Origin: Cyanobacterium stanieri PCC 7202
GTDB taxonomy: Bacteria > Cyanobacteriota > Cyanobacteriia > Cyanobacteriales > Cyanobacteriaceae
Reading direction: 5' to 3'
NCBI GenBank assembly: GCA_000317655.1
Contig: CP003940.1
Location: 1,550,001 to 1,614,000, forward strand
Length of the DNA stretch: 64,000 nucleotides
Positions 9,799 through 18,533 of the stretch are shown one piece after another. Position numbers and translations under genes: made by a program. Numbering within the stretch: the stretch's first letter is position 1; every line of letters starts with the position of its first letter. The notes below the pieces were generated by a model. That model made no database searches. It had not been told where the DNA came from and saw nothing but the letters and a program-made list of their open reading frames with translations.

Positions 9799-10896
9799 TC
9801 ATCCATTTTCTATGGTACATTTTTCGTGACTTTTATTGATAGCCTTCAGTTGTTCCTTTGGTTCAACATAAAGATTTTCCAAAATAACCCCTGCCCCCGC
9901 TATCCAAGGAGGTACAATTAACGCCCCAATAATACCCAATACTTGCACACCTCCTAAAACAGCCAATAACTGATATAAAGGCTCAACTTTCACACTCGAA
10001 CCCACCAATAAAGGATCTAATACATAGGTTTCAACATTTTGAATAATTACAAATAGTAATAAAACCCATAAAAATACCCATCCCCCCTGTGCCAAGGCAA
10101 CAATCAGAGCAGGAATTGAACCCAAAACAGGACCAAAAAACGGAATTAAATTAGTAAAACCAGCAATGACCCCCAAACCCAAGGCAAATTCATTAATGCC
10201 AAGGAACTTTAGACCAATGGTAATAGCTACCCCCAACACCAGAGAAACCAATATCCTACCTTGGATATATCTTCCCATCCTCTGGGTAACAGGCTCAAAT
10301 TGTGCCTCAATTTTATCATCCCAAGGCTCAGGAAAAAGCCTGACAAATCCTTTGATCAATTTATCTGAACCTGCCAGAAGATAGGCTGACAATAGCACCG
10401 AGAGGATCAGGTTAAAAGCACCTCCTACGATGCCCCGAGTAACCCCTAGAGAACTCAAAAGTAATTTTTGACTAGATCTGACCCCCCAAGTGATTAAAGC
10501 CTGTAAATCAAGGAGTTGCTCAATTAATTCCAACGCCCTCGGTTCTCTGATACCGATACGCATCACCAAACTTTCGGCGGTATTGGCAAGAATATCTAGG
10601 TAAATAGGGAATTTTTGTAATAATCTTTGCAACTGGGTAAAGACGGTAGGCCCAATGACCAATCCACCTCCCACCACAACGCCGATAACAATCAGGTAAG
10701 CCAAGATAACCCCTAACCAACGGGGTACAAATTTCGCAGCAGAGTCAACGATGGGGGAGAGGGTAGCGGCGAGTACCACCGCAATCATCAGAGTAACAAG
10801 AAGTCCTCGCAGATGCCAAAGTAAAATTAGGCATAAACTTACTGAGATAAATATCGCAAGACTACTAAGGGATATTTTTAGTCTTGATTCTTTCAT
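9799..10896 (-). CDS. AI-2E family transporter (YdiK/PerM-like permease)
   Basis: A 365-residue integral membrane protein with seven to eight predicted hydrophobic segments, beginning with SSLAIFISVSLCLILLWHL. The signature region GLKFLGINEFALGLGVIAGF, then NLIPFFGPVLGSIPALIVAL and VLDPLLVGSSVKVEPL, is characteristic of the AI-2E/PerM family (PF01594). Some members export autoinducer-2 or act as ion antiporters; the substrate here is unknown. It sits between ribBA and terC on the same strand. Confidence 0.9.
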   Translation of the reverse strand: MKESRLKISLSSLAIFISVSLCLILLWHLRGLLVTLMIAVVLAATLSPIVDSAAKFVPRWLGVILAYLIVIGVVVGGGLVIGPTVFTQLQRLLQKFPIYLDILANTAESLVMRIGIREPRALELIEQLLDLQALITWGVRSSQKLLLSSLGVTRGIVGGAFNLILSVLLSAYLLAGSDKLIKGFVRLFPEPWDDKIEAQFEPVTQRMGRYIQGRILVSLVLGVAITIGLKFLGINEFALGLGVIAGFTNLIPFFGPVLGSIPALIVALAQGGWVFLWVLLLFVIIQNVETYVLDPLLVGSSVKVEPLYQLLAVLGGVQVLGIIGALIVPPWIAGAGVILENLYVEPKEQLKAINKSHEKCTIENG

Positions 10897-10961
10897 AGAT
10901 AGGAATGTTTATTTAATGACTAATATTATCCGTTTAATTCTACGTTGTTTTTTTGTTTAAA

Positions 10962-11660
10962 TCATCTTTCAGGACTTTCTTTTTCGGTGGGATTTTTAGC
11001 AGAGAATCCCCAAGTAAAGATACTAATGATGGTTATGATCATCACCCATTCTGGAGGTACAAAATTAGGCTCGATAACTTTGACAATTAATCTTAGTCCG
11101 ACTAAGCCAACGGTAATAAAACCTGCGTCTTCTAGGTGAGTATATTCCTGTATCCAACGAATGAAAAGTTGAGCGAGAAATCTAAGGGTGATGACTCCAA
11201 TGGTACCCCCCGCAATGATTAGCCATATATCTTCAGCGACGGCGATAGCCGTGGTAACACTATCAAGGGAAAAAGCCAAGTCAGTAACCGCAATCATGGG
11301 AATTGCTTGCCACAGACCATTAAAATTAAGACTAGAGACACCCTCATCGTCATCACTACGATTGGTATAGTAACGAAACACAAGCCAGAGTAAATATAAT
11401 CCTCCTGCCATAGAAAATTGCCAAAATTGAATTACCCATGTAGCTGTGATGATTAAGGTAATGCGAAGAATATAAGCTAGAATTAATCCCACATTAAGGG
11501 CGTATTTTTGTTCAGCATCATCCTTCAAACCTTGGGCAATGGCGGCTAAGGCAATGGCGTTGTCGGCGGATAAAACTGCCTCTAATGCTACTAAGATAAC
11601 GAGAATAAAAGCGGTTTCAATACCAAAATCAATGGAAGGATGTAAAACTTGGTCTAACAT
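10962..11660 (-). CDS. TerC family integral membrane protein
   Basis: A 232-residue polytopic protein. The conserved LEAVLSADNAIALAAIA segment in helix 2 and VTDLAFSLDSVTTAIAVAED in a later helix carry the acidic residues typical of TerC proteins. Bacterial relatives (Alx, YceF) export manganese, and plant TerC is needed for thylakoid assembly, so a metal or thylakoid role is plausible but unproven. The ATG start follows 121 bases of AT-rich sequence with no recognisable manganese riboswitch. Confidence 0.92.
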   Translation of the reverse strand: MLDQVLHPSIDFGIETAFILVILVALEAVLSADNAIALAAIAQGLKDDAEQKYALNVGLILAYILRITLIITATWVIQFWQFSMAGGLYLLWLVFRYYTNRSDDDEGVSSLNFNGLWQAIPMIAVTDLAFSLDSVTTAIAVAEDIWLIIAGGTIGVITLRFLAQLFIRWIQEYTHLEDAGFITVGLVGLRLIVKVIEPNFVPPEWVMIITIISIFTWGFSAKNPTEKESPER

Positions 11661-11781
11661 TAAGTATCTTGCCTAGGGTTTATCGATAATCACTAATATA
11701 GCTTGAGTTTGGCTCAGGATTTTATTTCTATAATGATTATTAATAATTAGTTTACAATTTTTCTTTTCGTTTTGATCATTT

Positions 11782-12672
11782 TTAGAGGATAACTACTTTT
11801 GGTTTTATAATTAGGTTCTCTATTCCTTGTTTTATTTCACTAATGCCTATAAATTGTTTTTCTTGATCGTAGGTACGATAAAATTGTTGACTATGATCTT
11901 CTGGAAAAATTAATTTCTGTCCTTGTTTCCATCTTATGCTTTCTTCTTCATCAAAACTAATTTTTGGTAAATGAGATAATGGTAAGTCAGGAGGAATTAA
12001 TGTTAGTTGATTGTTATTTTTTTGCTGTTCTAAAGATTCTAAGTTGATACTATGATCAATGTCTAAGGTACAGCTTAAAGTCCTCACTAAATTCGCTAGG
12101 GTTGCCCCAGTACCTACTTTTTCTCCCAAATCACGGGCGATCGCCCTTATATAAGTACCCGAACCACAAACAATATCTAACTCTAATTCAGGAAAATCTC
12201 CTGACCACCAATTCACCACCTCAATCTTAAAAATCTCTACCTGACGACTAGGAATATCTACATCTTTTCCCTGCCGAGCCAACTCATATAATTTTTTACC
12301 ATCCTTTTTTATGGCACTATAAATAGGCGGTATTTGTTCAATATTACCAATAAAATCTGCAAAAAAAACACTAATATTTTCTAACTTTAAATCAGGGCAT
12401 TTTTTCTGAGAAATTATTTCTCCTTCCAAGTCATCAGTAGTGGTCCTCACCCCAAATCTGACTTTTGCCCGATAGGCTTTTTTTGATGGCAGAAATTGGA
12501 GTAAACGAGTTGCCTTACCCACTGCAATGGGGAGGACTCCCACTGCAAGGGGATCTAATGTACCACCATGACCCACTTTTTTGGTTTGTAATATTCTCCT
12601 AACTCGGGCAACACAATCATGGGATGAAAAACCTTGAGGCTTGTTTAAATTAATAAATCCCATCATTGTCAT
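11782..12672 (-). CDS. truB: tRNA pseudouridine-55 synthase
   Basis: Forms pseudouridine 55 in the T-loop of tRNAs. The 296 residues include GFINLNKPQGFSSHDCVARV, the catalytic Asp region HGGTLDPLAVGVLPIAVGKAT, and the conserved SGTYIRAIARDLGEKVG. A C-terminal extension resembles a PUA-like segment. The ATG at 12672 gives MTMMGFIN; starts at 12666 or 12663 are equally good by homology. It is 30 bases downstream of the pentapeptide gene on the same strand. Confidence 0.96.
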   Translation of the reverse strand: MTMMGFINLNKPQGFSSHDCVARVRRILQTKKVGHGGTLDPLAVGVLPIAVGKATRLLQFLPSKKAYRAKVRFGVRTTTDDLEGEIISQKKCPDLKLENISVFFADFIGNIEQIPPIYSAIKKDGKKLYELARQGKDVDIPSRQVEIFKIEVVNWWSGDFPELELDIVCGSGTYIRAIARDLGEKVGTGATLANLVRTLSCTLDIDHSINLESLEQQKNNNQLTLIPPDLPLSHLPKISFDEEESIRWKQGQKLIFPEDHSQQFYRTYDQEKQFIGISEIKQGIENLIIKPKVVIL

Positions 12673-12702
12673 GGCAAATTACCCTAAAAAATTGAAATCA
12701 AT

Positions 12703-13566
12703 CTATAGATTACCAGCTTTTTCTGAAGTATTCCAAATATTTCTTGATTTTTTAATAGCTAATTCAAAATAATTTTGCGTCTGTTTAATATTATTTAATC
12801 CTTTGGTTTGGGGAAGACTACTAGGCACAACAGGGGTATTAACAACCACATCAGATTCTTTACTATCACCGTTTTGTGTCGCCACTATCAAACTCTCAAA
12901 ACTACTTAAACTATTATTTTCTAAGTCAATTTTTTCATGGAGTTTAGGATAAAAATAATCACAAAAAACTTTGTCCATTTGGGTAGTATCATCAATCATC
13001 CAATCTTCCACCGTTACTCCTGTTAGATTTGCCCCTTTAAATTGGGCAGAAGTTGCATCAACATTACTTAAATCCACTTCACTTAGATTAGCATCAACAA
13101 ACTTGGTACTAACCAAAATTGCCTCAGTAAGATAAGAATGACTTAAATCAGCTTCATTAAGTTTAGAATCACTCAAATTCGCCTTAATTAAATAACAACT
13201 CAACATTTTTGCTTCGGTTAAGTTAGAATTACATATAGTTGCTTGACTCAAATCACTACCATTCAATACTGCTTGATACAGATTTACATCACTCAAAGAT
13301 GCCTTGTGAAGTTCTGCGTTTTTCATGGTTAATTTACTGAGGTTGGCACGGTGAAAATTAGCCCCTGAACAGTTGGCATCATTGAGACTTGCACCTGTTA
13401 AGTTTGCTTCTCTTAAGTTTACCCCCTTGAAATTGATACCGTCTAGGTTGCGATAACTCAAATCAACCCCTCTCAATTCAGGAAGAATATGAGGATTAGC
13501 TTTTCTCCACTGGTTCCATTCTTGCACAGTGGTTAAAAACAAGAGGTGATGTATTTGAGTAGTCAT
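12703..13566 (-). CDS. Pentapeptide repeat protein
   Basis: 287 residues. From ~35 to ~185 runs a nearly unbroken array of A(N/D)LXX pentapeptides (for example GVNLREANLTGASLNDANCS), predicted to form a right-handed quadrilateral beta-helix. The N-terminus carries a short helical segment with WNQWRKANPHILPELRGVDL, a frequent lead-in in cyanobacterial pentapeptide proteins. The last ~90 residues are polar and probably flexible. No signal peptide is seen. The function is unknown; cyanobacteria carry many paralogues. It is followed by truB in the same direction. Confidence 0.9.
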   Translation of the reverse strand: MTTQIHHLLFLTTVQEWNQWRKANPHILPELRGVDLSYRNLDGINFKGVNLREANLTGASLNDANCSGANFHRANLSKLTMKNAELHKASLSDVNLYQAVLNGSDLSQATICNSNLTEAKMLSCYLIKANLSDSKLNEADLSHSYLTEAILVSTKFVDANLSEVDLSNVDATSAQFKGANLTGVTVEDWMIDDTTQMDKVFCDYFYPKLHEKIDLENNSLSSFESLIVATQNGDSKESDVVVNTPVVPSSLPQTKGLNNIKQTQNYFELAIKKSRNIWNTSEKAGNL

Positions 13567-13702
13567 TGTAGTTTTTAAGAATTTCTTTATATTTTAATCT
13601 ATCTTAACATAACTTTACAGAATCAGCGTCATTTATGTAACGAAAAATATTTTTTTTACCTCGGTTCGTTATCTGTCGGTATGGAGAGGTTTTGATAATT
13701 CA

Positions 13703-13739
13703 CAAAAAAAAGGCAATGGGGATATTTATCCATTGCCTA
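13703..13739 (-). terminator. Rho-independent-type terminator upstream of the pentapeptide/truB run
   Basis: Read on the minus strand, GGCAATGG and CCATTGCC form an 8-bp stem around a 10-base loop, followed by eight T residues. It lies directly downstream of the methyltransferase gene that ends at 13768. Confidence 0.8.
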
Positions 13740-13767
13740 TGAATTGAAAAAGAGATTAGACTGAATA

Positions 13768-14961
13768 TTAAGCCATCATGATTAATTGACGGTTAATGAG
13801 CGATCGCACCTCATCCAAAGTAGAATTAACCTGAGAAAGAATATCTTTTACTGTTACATTTTGACTCGGATTCTGAGAAGCCCACTGCATCAGGGCAAAT
13901 TCAGAGTCACTAAGGTTGATGGGTTGATAATTGTAATCCAATAGACTCTTACTTTCCCACCCCAACATACAAGGATTTAACTCTGGTTTTGCCTCTAATA
14001 ACAATTGGTCATCCTGCCATGTTTCCCGATGGTGAGGGGGCTTGGCAAGGAAAAACTCGTAATGGGTAACATTGGAAGGGTCTAATAATTCTATCAAACG
14101 ATAACGTTCTTGGGTACTTAATTGACTCGCCCTTTGTAATAAATCCTCACTTTTGATTAACCTTTCAATTTGCCAAAAATCACGATTAGAAAAATCAACA
14201 AATTCTAAACCAGAAGTATTAATAAATTCAAACAAAGTATCGATGTTGTAATCAAACTCATTGGGGTGAACATACATATCTGCAAAACATTCATCCCTTT
14301 GATTTTCCAGCGCCCAACGTTCCTTTTCCCGTTGTAAAATACGACTAGATTCGGGTAATCCTGCAAATAATTCCCTACCAATGGCTACACCATCCCGATA
14401 ATCTCCTATTTTATCTCCTTGGAGCAGGGCGATCGCCCTTTGCATGAGCAAAATTTCCCATCTACCCAATTCCCCATAGACAAAAATATGAAATAAACCA
14501 TCATCCGCCAACTTATCCGCCAACGCTTGGATACCAATGACGGGATTAGGCATGTGATGTAATACCCCCACAGAATTAATCAAATCAAAATAACCATCTA
14601 ATTCCCGAGAATTTTCGAGGTTAAATTGACGAAATTCTATATTGCCCTGAAAATCATTTAAAACCCCTGATTTTTGTAAACGTTTTTGGGCAGTGGCAAG
14701 GGCATTTTCACTTATATCAACCGCCAAAATATCCGCCGTGGGATTGTGTAATACTAAATATTCTGTACTAGAACCCGTACCACAACCAGCATCGAGGATT
14801 CTTAGCTGTTTTTTTTGTGGTTTTTTTCCTTTACAAAAATTATAAGCCGACTGATAATGCCATCGCCAATTATACCCTGGGGGTGGTTCATCTAAAAGAG
14901 GATCAGGAGGAAAAGGATAAGTATTATATAATTTTTGAACTGCGTTTTTAATTTCAGACAT
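13768..14961 (-). CDS. Class I SAM-dependent methyltransferase
   Basis: A 397-residue cytosolic protein. SAM-binding motif I is ILDAGCGTGSSTEYL, followed by the acidic end of strand 2 (ILAVDISENAL) and the FDLINSVGVLHHMPNP strand 4/5 region. The N-terminal YNTYPFPPDPLLDEPPPGYN and the long C-terminal half (~220-397), containing winged-helix-like sequence, distinguish it from simple UbiE-type enzymes. The substrate cannot be deduced. It is the second gene after lgt, 90 bases apart, and ends in a good terminator. Confidence 0.85.
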   Translation of the reverse strand: MSEIKNAVQKLYNTYPFPPDPLLDEPPPGYNWRWHYQSAYNFCKGKKPQKKQLRILDAGCGTGSSTEYLVLHNPTADILAVDISENALATAQKRLQKSGVLNDFQGNIEFRQFNLENSRELDGYFDLINSVGVLHHMPNPVIGIQALADKLADDGLFHIFVYGELGRWEILLMQRAIALLQGDKIGDYRDGVAIGRELFAGLPESSRILQREKERWALENQRDECFADMYVHPNEFDYNIDTLFEFINTSGLEFVDFSNRDFWQIERLIKSEDLLQRASQLSTQERYRLIELLDPSNVTHYEFFLAKPPHHRETWQDDQLLLEAKPELNPCMLGWESKSLLDYNYQPINLSDSEFALMQWASQNPSQNVTVKDILSQVNSTLDEVRSLINRQLIMMA

Positions 14962-15051
14962 AATCGCCCATCACAATATAAACAATTGATTAAACACTTT
15001 ATCAAACAGTGGCATTGTCTAGTGTGTCATTATCTGTGGCAGATAAAAGAT

Positions 15052-15897
15052 TTAATCGTTGACTACGGATTTATCAAACTGAAAAGGTAAAGGGCGTTTG
15101 GCAATATATAACCAAAATAACCCAAAAAGTCCAAGGGCGATCGCACTTATACTGATAATTTGAGCAATGCGCCAATCTCCGAGCATCAGGCTATCAGTAC
15201 GAAAACCCTCAATCCATACCCTACCCAAACTGTAACTAATGAGATAAACAAAAGCCAAAGTACCAGTTTTCAAATTATTCCTACGGCGTAAACCCCAGAA
15301 AAAAAGAGCCATCAACAAAACAAAAACCATCACATTCCATAAAGACTCATACAAAAAAGTAGGATGGAAATATTCAAACTGTAAAAACTCCAAAGGGCGA
15401 CGATGGGGAGGAATATATAACCTCCAAGGTAAATTAGTTGGTACCCCAAAAGCCTCCGAATTAAAAAAATTGCCCCATCTACCGATAGCCTGACCTAAAA
15501 TAACCGAAGGTACAATTAAATCCATCAACTGCCAAAAAGACTGTTTTTTTAACCATGCAAACAATATCGCCGCCAAAGTGCCACCAATAATCGCCCCATG
15601 GATAGCAATTCCTCCCTGCCAAATGGCAATCATATCCCCAGGGCGCCCAGCATATCTTTCCCACTCAAACAACACATAATAAATTCTGGCAAAAGGTAGC
15701 GCCCCAATTACCAACCATAAAACCAAATCACCAATAATTTCGGGATCAACATTTTTTCTTTTTGCCAAATTTTGAGCAATTACTAAACCAATTATCACCG
15801 CCATAGCAATCAAAAAACCATACCAACGCACTGCCACAGGCCCTATCTCGAAAAAAATTGGTCCGGGAGATTGAAAACGGAAAGCAAGTAAACTCAT
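15052..15897 (-). CDS. lgt: Prolipoprotein diacylglyceryl transferase
   Basis: Transfers diacylglycerol from phosphatidylglycerol to the lipobox Cys of prolipoproteins in the plasma membrane. The 281-residue polytopic protein shows [16 protein letters not shown], the [12 protein letters not shown] segment, the signature [17 protein letters not shown], and [22 protein letters not shown]. All are typical of Lgt. The ATG start gives the usual [20 protein letters not shown] beginning. Confidence 0.96.
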   Translation of the reverse strand: MSLLAFRFQSPGPIFFEIGPVAVRWYGFLIAMAVIIGLVIAQNLAKRKNVDPEIIGDLVLWLVIGALPFARIYYVLFEWERYAGRPGDMIAIWQGGIAIHGAIIGGTLAAILFAWLKKQSFWQLMDLIVPSVILGQAIGRWGNFFNSEAFGVPTNLPWRLYIPPHRRPLEFLQFEYFHPTFLYESLWNVMVFVLLMALFFWGLRRRNNLKTGTLAFVYLISYSLGRVWIEGFRTDSLMLGDWRIAQIISISAIALGLFGLFWLYIAKRPLPFQFDKSVVND

Positions 15898-16039
15898 AAA
15901 AATTTTGTATTAATACTATTTTTCTTTTCTATCAACAATTGTCGAAAGTTCAGTGAAATTAATGATATGATGAATAAAACAAGATTACTGCAAATCTTCA
16001 TCTAGTTACAGAAATTTAACAGTTTCTCAAATATTTTAA

Positions 16040-16876
16040 ATGAGAAAAAAGCATATTAGCCCAGATAGCGCCCTCGGTTTAGTTTCAACCCTCAGTTTTC
16101 CTGCCATTGTAGGCACAGCAGACATGATGTTAAAGTCTGCGGAGGTGATTTTAGTCGGTTATGAAAAAATCGGGTCAGGTCATTGTACTGCTATTGTGAG
16201 GGGGAATATTGCGGATGTGCGTTTGGCGGTGGAAGAAGGAGCAAAAATGGCCGCCCAAATAGGACAGTTGCACACCAAGTTAGTTATACCTCGTCCTATG
16301 CCCAATTTAGAGGTAGTTTTTCCCATCGGTAGTCGTTTAATAGAATTAGCCCAGCAACAGAGGGGATATAGTCGTCTTAGTAATCGTTCCATTGGTTTGA
16401 TTGAAACTAGAGGTTTCCCTGCCATGGTGGGTGCCGCAGATATGATGTTAAAATCTGCCGATGTGCAATTGGCTTCCTACGAAACCATCGGTAGTGGTTT
16501 ATGTACTGCCATTATTAGGGGTACGGTGGCAAATGTAGCAGTGGCCATTGAGGCAGGAATGGCGGAAGCTGAAAGGATTGGGGAATTAAATTCTGTGATG
16601 ATTATTCCTCGTCTATTAGAAGATTTAGAACATACTTTACCTGTGGCAAACTATTGGTTAGATGAACAAGACAAGCAACAACCCTTGCCTAATTTTGCCA
16701 AGAAACAGCGCACTCCATCTCGTCGCAAGTTGGTTGCTTTACCTGAGTTGGAAAAGGTACCTGTCAATTTTAATAATTCCTCTAAGGTAGAGTTAAAAGC
16801 AGAGTTGGAAAACCGTAAACAGGAGAAAAAACCTTTACCCATGGAAATTATCGAACCTCAAACCGAAGATGATTAA
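16040..16876 (+). CDS. ccmO: Carboxysome shell protein CcmO (tandem BMC domains)
   Basis: A 278-residue protein with two bacterial microcompartment domains in tandem, about 11-100 and 120-205. Both contain the near-duplicate FPA(I/M)VG(T/A)ADMMLKSA(E/D)V and GSG(H/L)CTAI(V/I)RG segments. The ~70-residue C-terminal tail is polar and charged. Tandem BMC proteins of this kind form pseudohexameric trimers in the beta-carboxysome shell. No ccmK, ccmL, ccmM or ccmN is adjacent; in Synechocystis ccmO is also a solitary gene. It begins with ATG, divergent from lgt. Confidence 0.93.
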   Translation: MRKKHISPDSALGLVSTLSFPAIVGTADMMLKSAEVILVGYEKIGSGHCTAIVRGNIADVRLAVEEGAKMAAQIGQLHTKLVIPRPMPNLEVVFPIGSRLIELAQQQRGYSRLSNRSIGLIETRGFPAMVGAADMMLKSADVQLASYETIGSGLCTAIIRGTVANVAVAIEAGMAEAERIGELNSVMIIPRLLEDLEHTLPVANYWLDEQDKQQPLPNFAKKQRTPSRRKLVALPELEKVPVNFNNSSKVELKAELENRKQEKKPLPMEIIEPQTEDD

Positions 16877-16931
16877 TTAACCTTAGTAAATTATTTCCTA
16901 AACCTGACACCTGATAGCTGACACCTGACTT

Positions 16932-17792
16932 ATGTGGAAACAAATTGCGATCGCCATTAGTAACCATACTCAAACAGACTTTAAATTAAAAAATACCCGT
17001 AGTGTGGGGGGAGGTTGTATCAATCAAGCCTATCAATTGATAGGGGATGATGAAAGTTACTTTGTAAAACTCAATTCCCCCCATCAATACGAAATGTTTC
17101 GGGTAGAGGCGATCGCCCTTAAACAGATGTATGATACCCATACCATTAAAGTACCCAAACCCATCTGCACAGGAAACACCGATAACCATAGCTATATTGT
17201 CCTCCAATGGCTCGAATTTGGTAGAGCAAACAATCAATCATGGCATACCATGGGAAAACACCTCGCCCAACTCCACCGCCAAGGCAAAGCCGATAAATTT
17301 GGTTGGAATGATAATAATACCATCGGTTCAACTCCCCAAATCAACGACTGGGGAGAAAATTGGGCAGACTTTTTCGCCGAAAAAAGAATCGGTTATCAAC
17401 TAAAACTCGCTCGGCGTAAAGGTGCCACCTTTGGCAATCCAGAGCATATTATAGAAGCCATCAGGACGCATTTATCCTCCCATCAACCCCAACCATCCCT
17501 CGTCCACGGCGACTTATGGGGAGGTAATGCTAGTTTCCTCGAAGGAGGAATCCCCATCATTTTTGACCCCGCCGCCTATTATGGAGATAGGGAGGTAGAT
17601 ATTGCCATGACCGAACTTTTTGGCGGTTTTTCCTCCGCTTTTTATGAAGGTTATAACCAAGAATGGACATTGGATTCAGGTTATGCCCAAAGGAAAACTA
17701 TCTATAACCTCTATCACATCCTCAACCATTACAACCTCTTTGGGGGGGGATATGCCAGTCAAGCCCAAAGGATGATTAATCAAATTTTGTGA
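16932..17792 (+). CDS. Fructosamine kinase family protein
   Basis: 286 residues with the aminoglycoside-phosphotransferase-like fold. N-terminal segment NTRSVGGGCINQAYQL is the glycine-rich nucleotide loop, YFVKLN holds the ATP-binding Lys, and the catalytic loop is SLVHGDLWGGNASF followed by the metal-binding IIFDPAAYYGDREVD. Family members phosphorylate ketosamines (fructosamines, ribulosamines) on glycated proteins, starting repair. The ATG at 16932 is preceded by GGTGTCAGGT-type short repeats rather than a clear ribosome-binding site. Probably expressed independently of ccmO, 55 bases upstream. Confidence 0.92.
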   Translation: MWKQIAIAISNHTQTDFKLKNTRSVGGGCINQAYQLIGDDESYFVKLNSPHQYEMFRVEAIALKQMYDTHTIKVPKPICTGNTDNHSYIVLQWLEFGRANNQSWHTMGKHLAQLHRQGKADKFGWNDNNTIGSTPQINDWGENWADFFAEKRIGYQLKLARRKGATFGNPEHIIEAIRTHLSSHQPQPSLVHGDLWGGNASFLEGGIPIIFDPAAYYGDREVDIAMTELFGGFSSAFYEGYNQEWTLDSGYAQRKTIYNLYHILNHYNLFGGGYASQAQRMINQIL

Positions 17793-17825
17793 TTTTGGTA
17801 TATGCGATAATTAAGTGTCAAAGTG

Positions 17826-18221
17826 TCAATCAGAGACTAAAGTTGCACCATCATTGGCATAAATTAAGTAATTTGATCCTGCCCCACTATCTCTGGCATA
17901 GATTCCAGTAATCTCATACTCACTGCCAAAATTATAATAAGCCTTAGAATTTTCACAACTTTTTCTAATTTCCTCTAAATCCCCACTAGCCTCAAAAATT
18001 GTTGTTCCTCTCATATTGCTCCAATTACCTGCCATGGAATACCAACTATTATCATCATTCAACCCCCATCGCCAAGCAGTTGAATTTGGATCATTGGTTT
18101 TCTGAAAAAAACAGGCAGTGTAGGTATAAGTTGAGGTGATTTGGGTTGGCTGTTGAGGCGCAACCACCAAAGTTTGTCCATTGTCAGCATAAATGAAGTA
18201 GTTTGATCCTATGGCACTATC
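17826..18221 (-). pseudogene. 3' part of a secreted repeat-domain protein gene cut by an IS200/IS605-type element
   Basis: Encodes ~131 residues without a start codon of its own. It starts mid-domain (DSAIGSNYFIYADNG) and continues through a full unit (TACFFQK, WRWGLNDDNSWYSMAGNW, SCENSKAYYNF) to DSGAGSNYLIYANDG near the stop. The unit is homologous to the 5' part at 19807-20139. Removing bases 18222-19806 joins the two parts in frame to read IYAA-DSAIG, matching IYARDSGAG in the second unit. The original gene would encode about 242 residues with two repeat units. The domain's function is unknown. Upstream sequence to 18344 is open but belongs to the IS end. Confidence 0.82.
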
Positions 18222-18330
18222 TTGAATCTCAAAAGAGGACTCCCGTTGAATTTGACAGCAAAAAAACACACACTTCAAATCAACGGGAGATGAATTTTGA
18301 GCAACCAAGAAACCGAGCGACAGCGAGTAT

Positions 18331-18480
18331 TTATTTTTCTTCAACTTCGGGTAATTGCTTACAGTAATCTTGAATCACCTCTGACATACTTACTTGCTTA
18401 GACTTGGCAAATTTCGCCAGTCTTGCTTTTTCATCATCAGTTAACCTAACCAACAATAATTTTTCTCTAGTCATTAACAT
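18331..18480 (-). CDS. Small ribbon-helix-helix-like protein inside the IS element
   Basis: 49 residues starting MLMTREKLLLVRLTDDEKAR and ending KQLPEVEEK. A short beta strand (KLLLVRLT) is followed by two amphipathic helices, the arrangement of RHH/CopG DNA-binding proteins. It reads leftward, divergent from tnpB, with 53 bases between the two starts. It probably binds that intergenic region and regulates the element; this is inference from fold pattern and position. The stop overlaps the frame of the interrupted host gene. Confidence 0.65.
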   Translation of the reverse strand: MLMTREKLLLVRLTDDEKARLAKFAKSKQVSMSEVIQDYCKQLPEVEEK

Positions 18481-18533
18481 TATATACAATTTGTTATAGT
18501 ATTAGAGTAACAAACAATGTTGGCTAATAACCA

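Noticed and set aside
11661-11781. Manganese (yybP-ykoY) riboswitch before terC
   Set aside because: The conserved riboswitch sequence elements are not recognisable in the 121-base leader.
18222-18344. N-terminal extension of the broken secreted protein read from a TTG
   Set aside because: This stretch is the left end of the IS element; the residues it would encode do not match the repeat unit.
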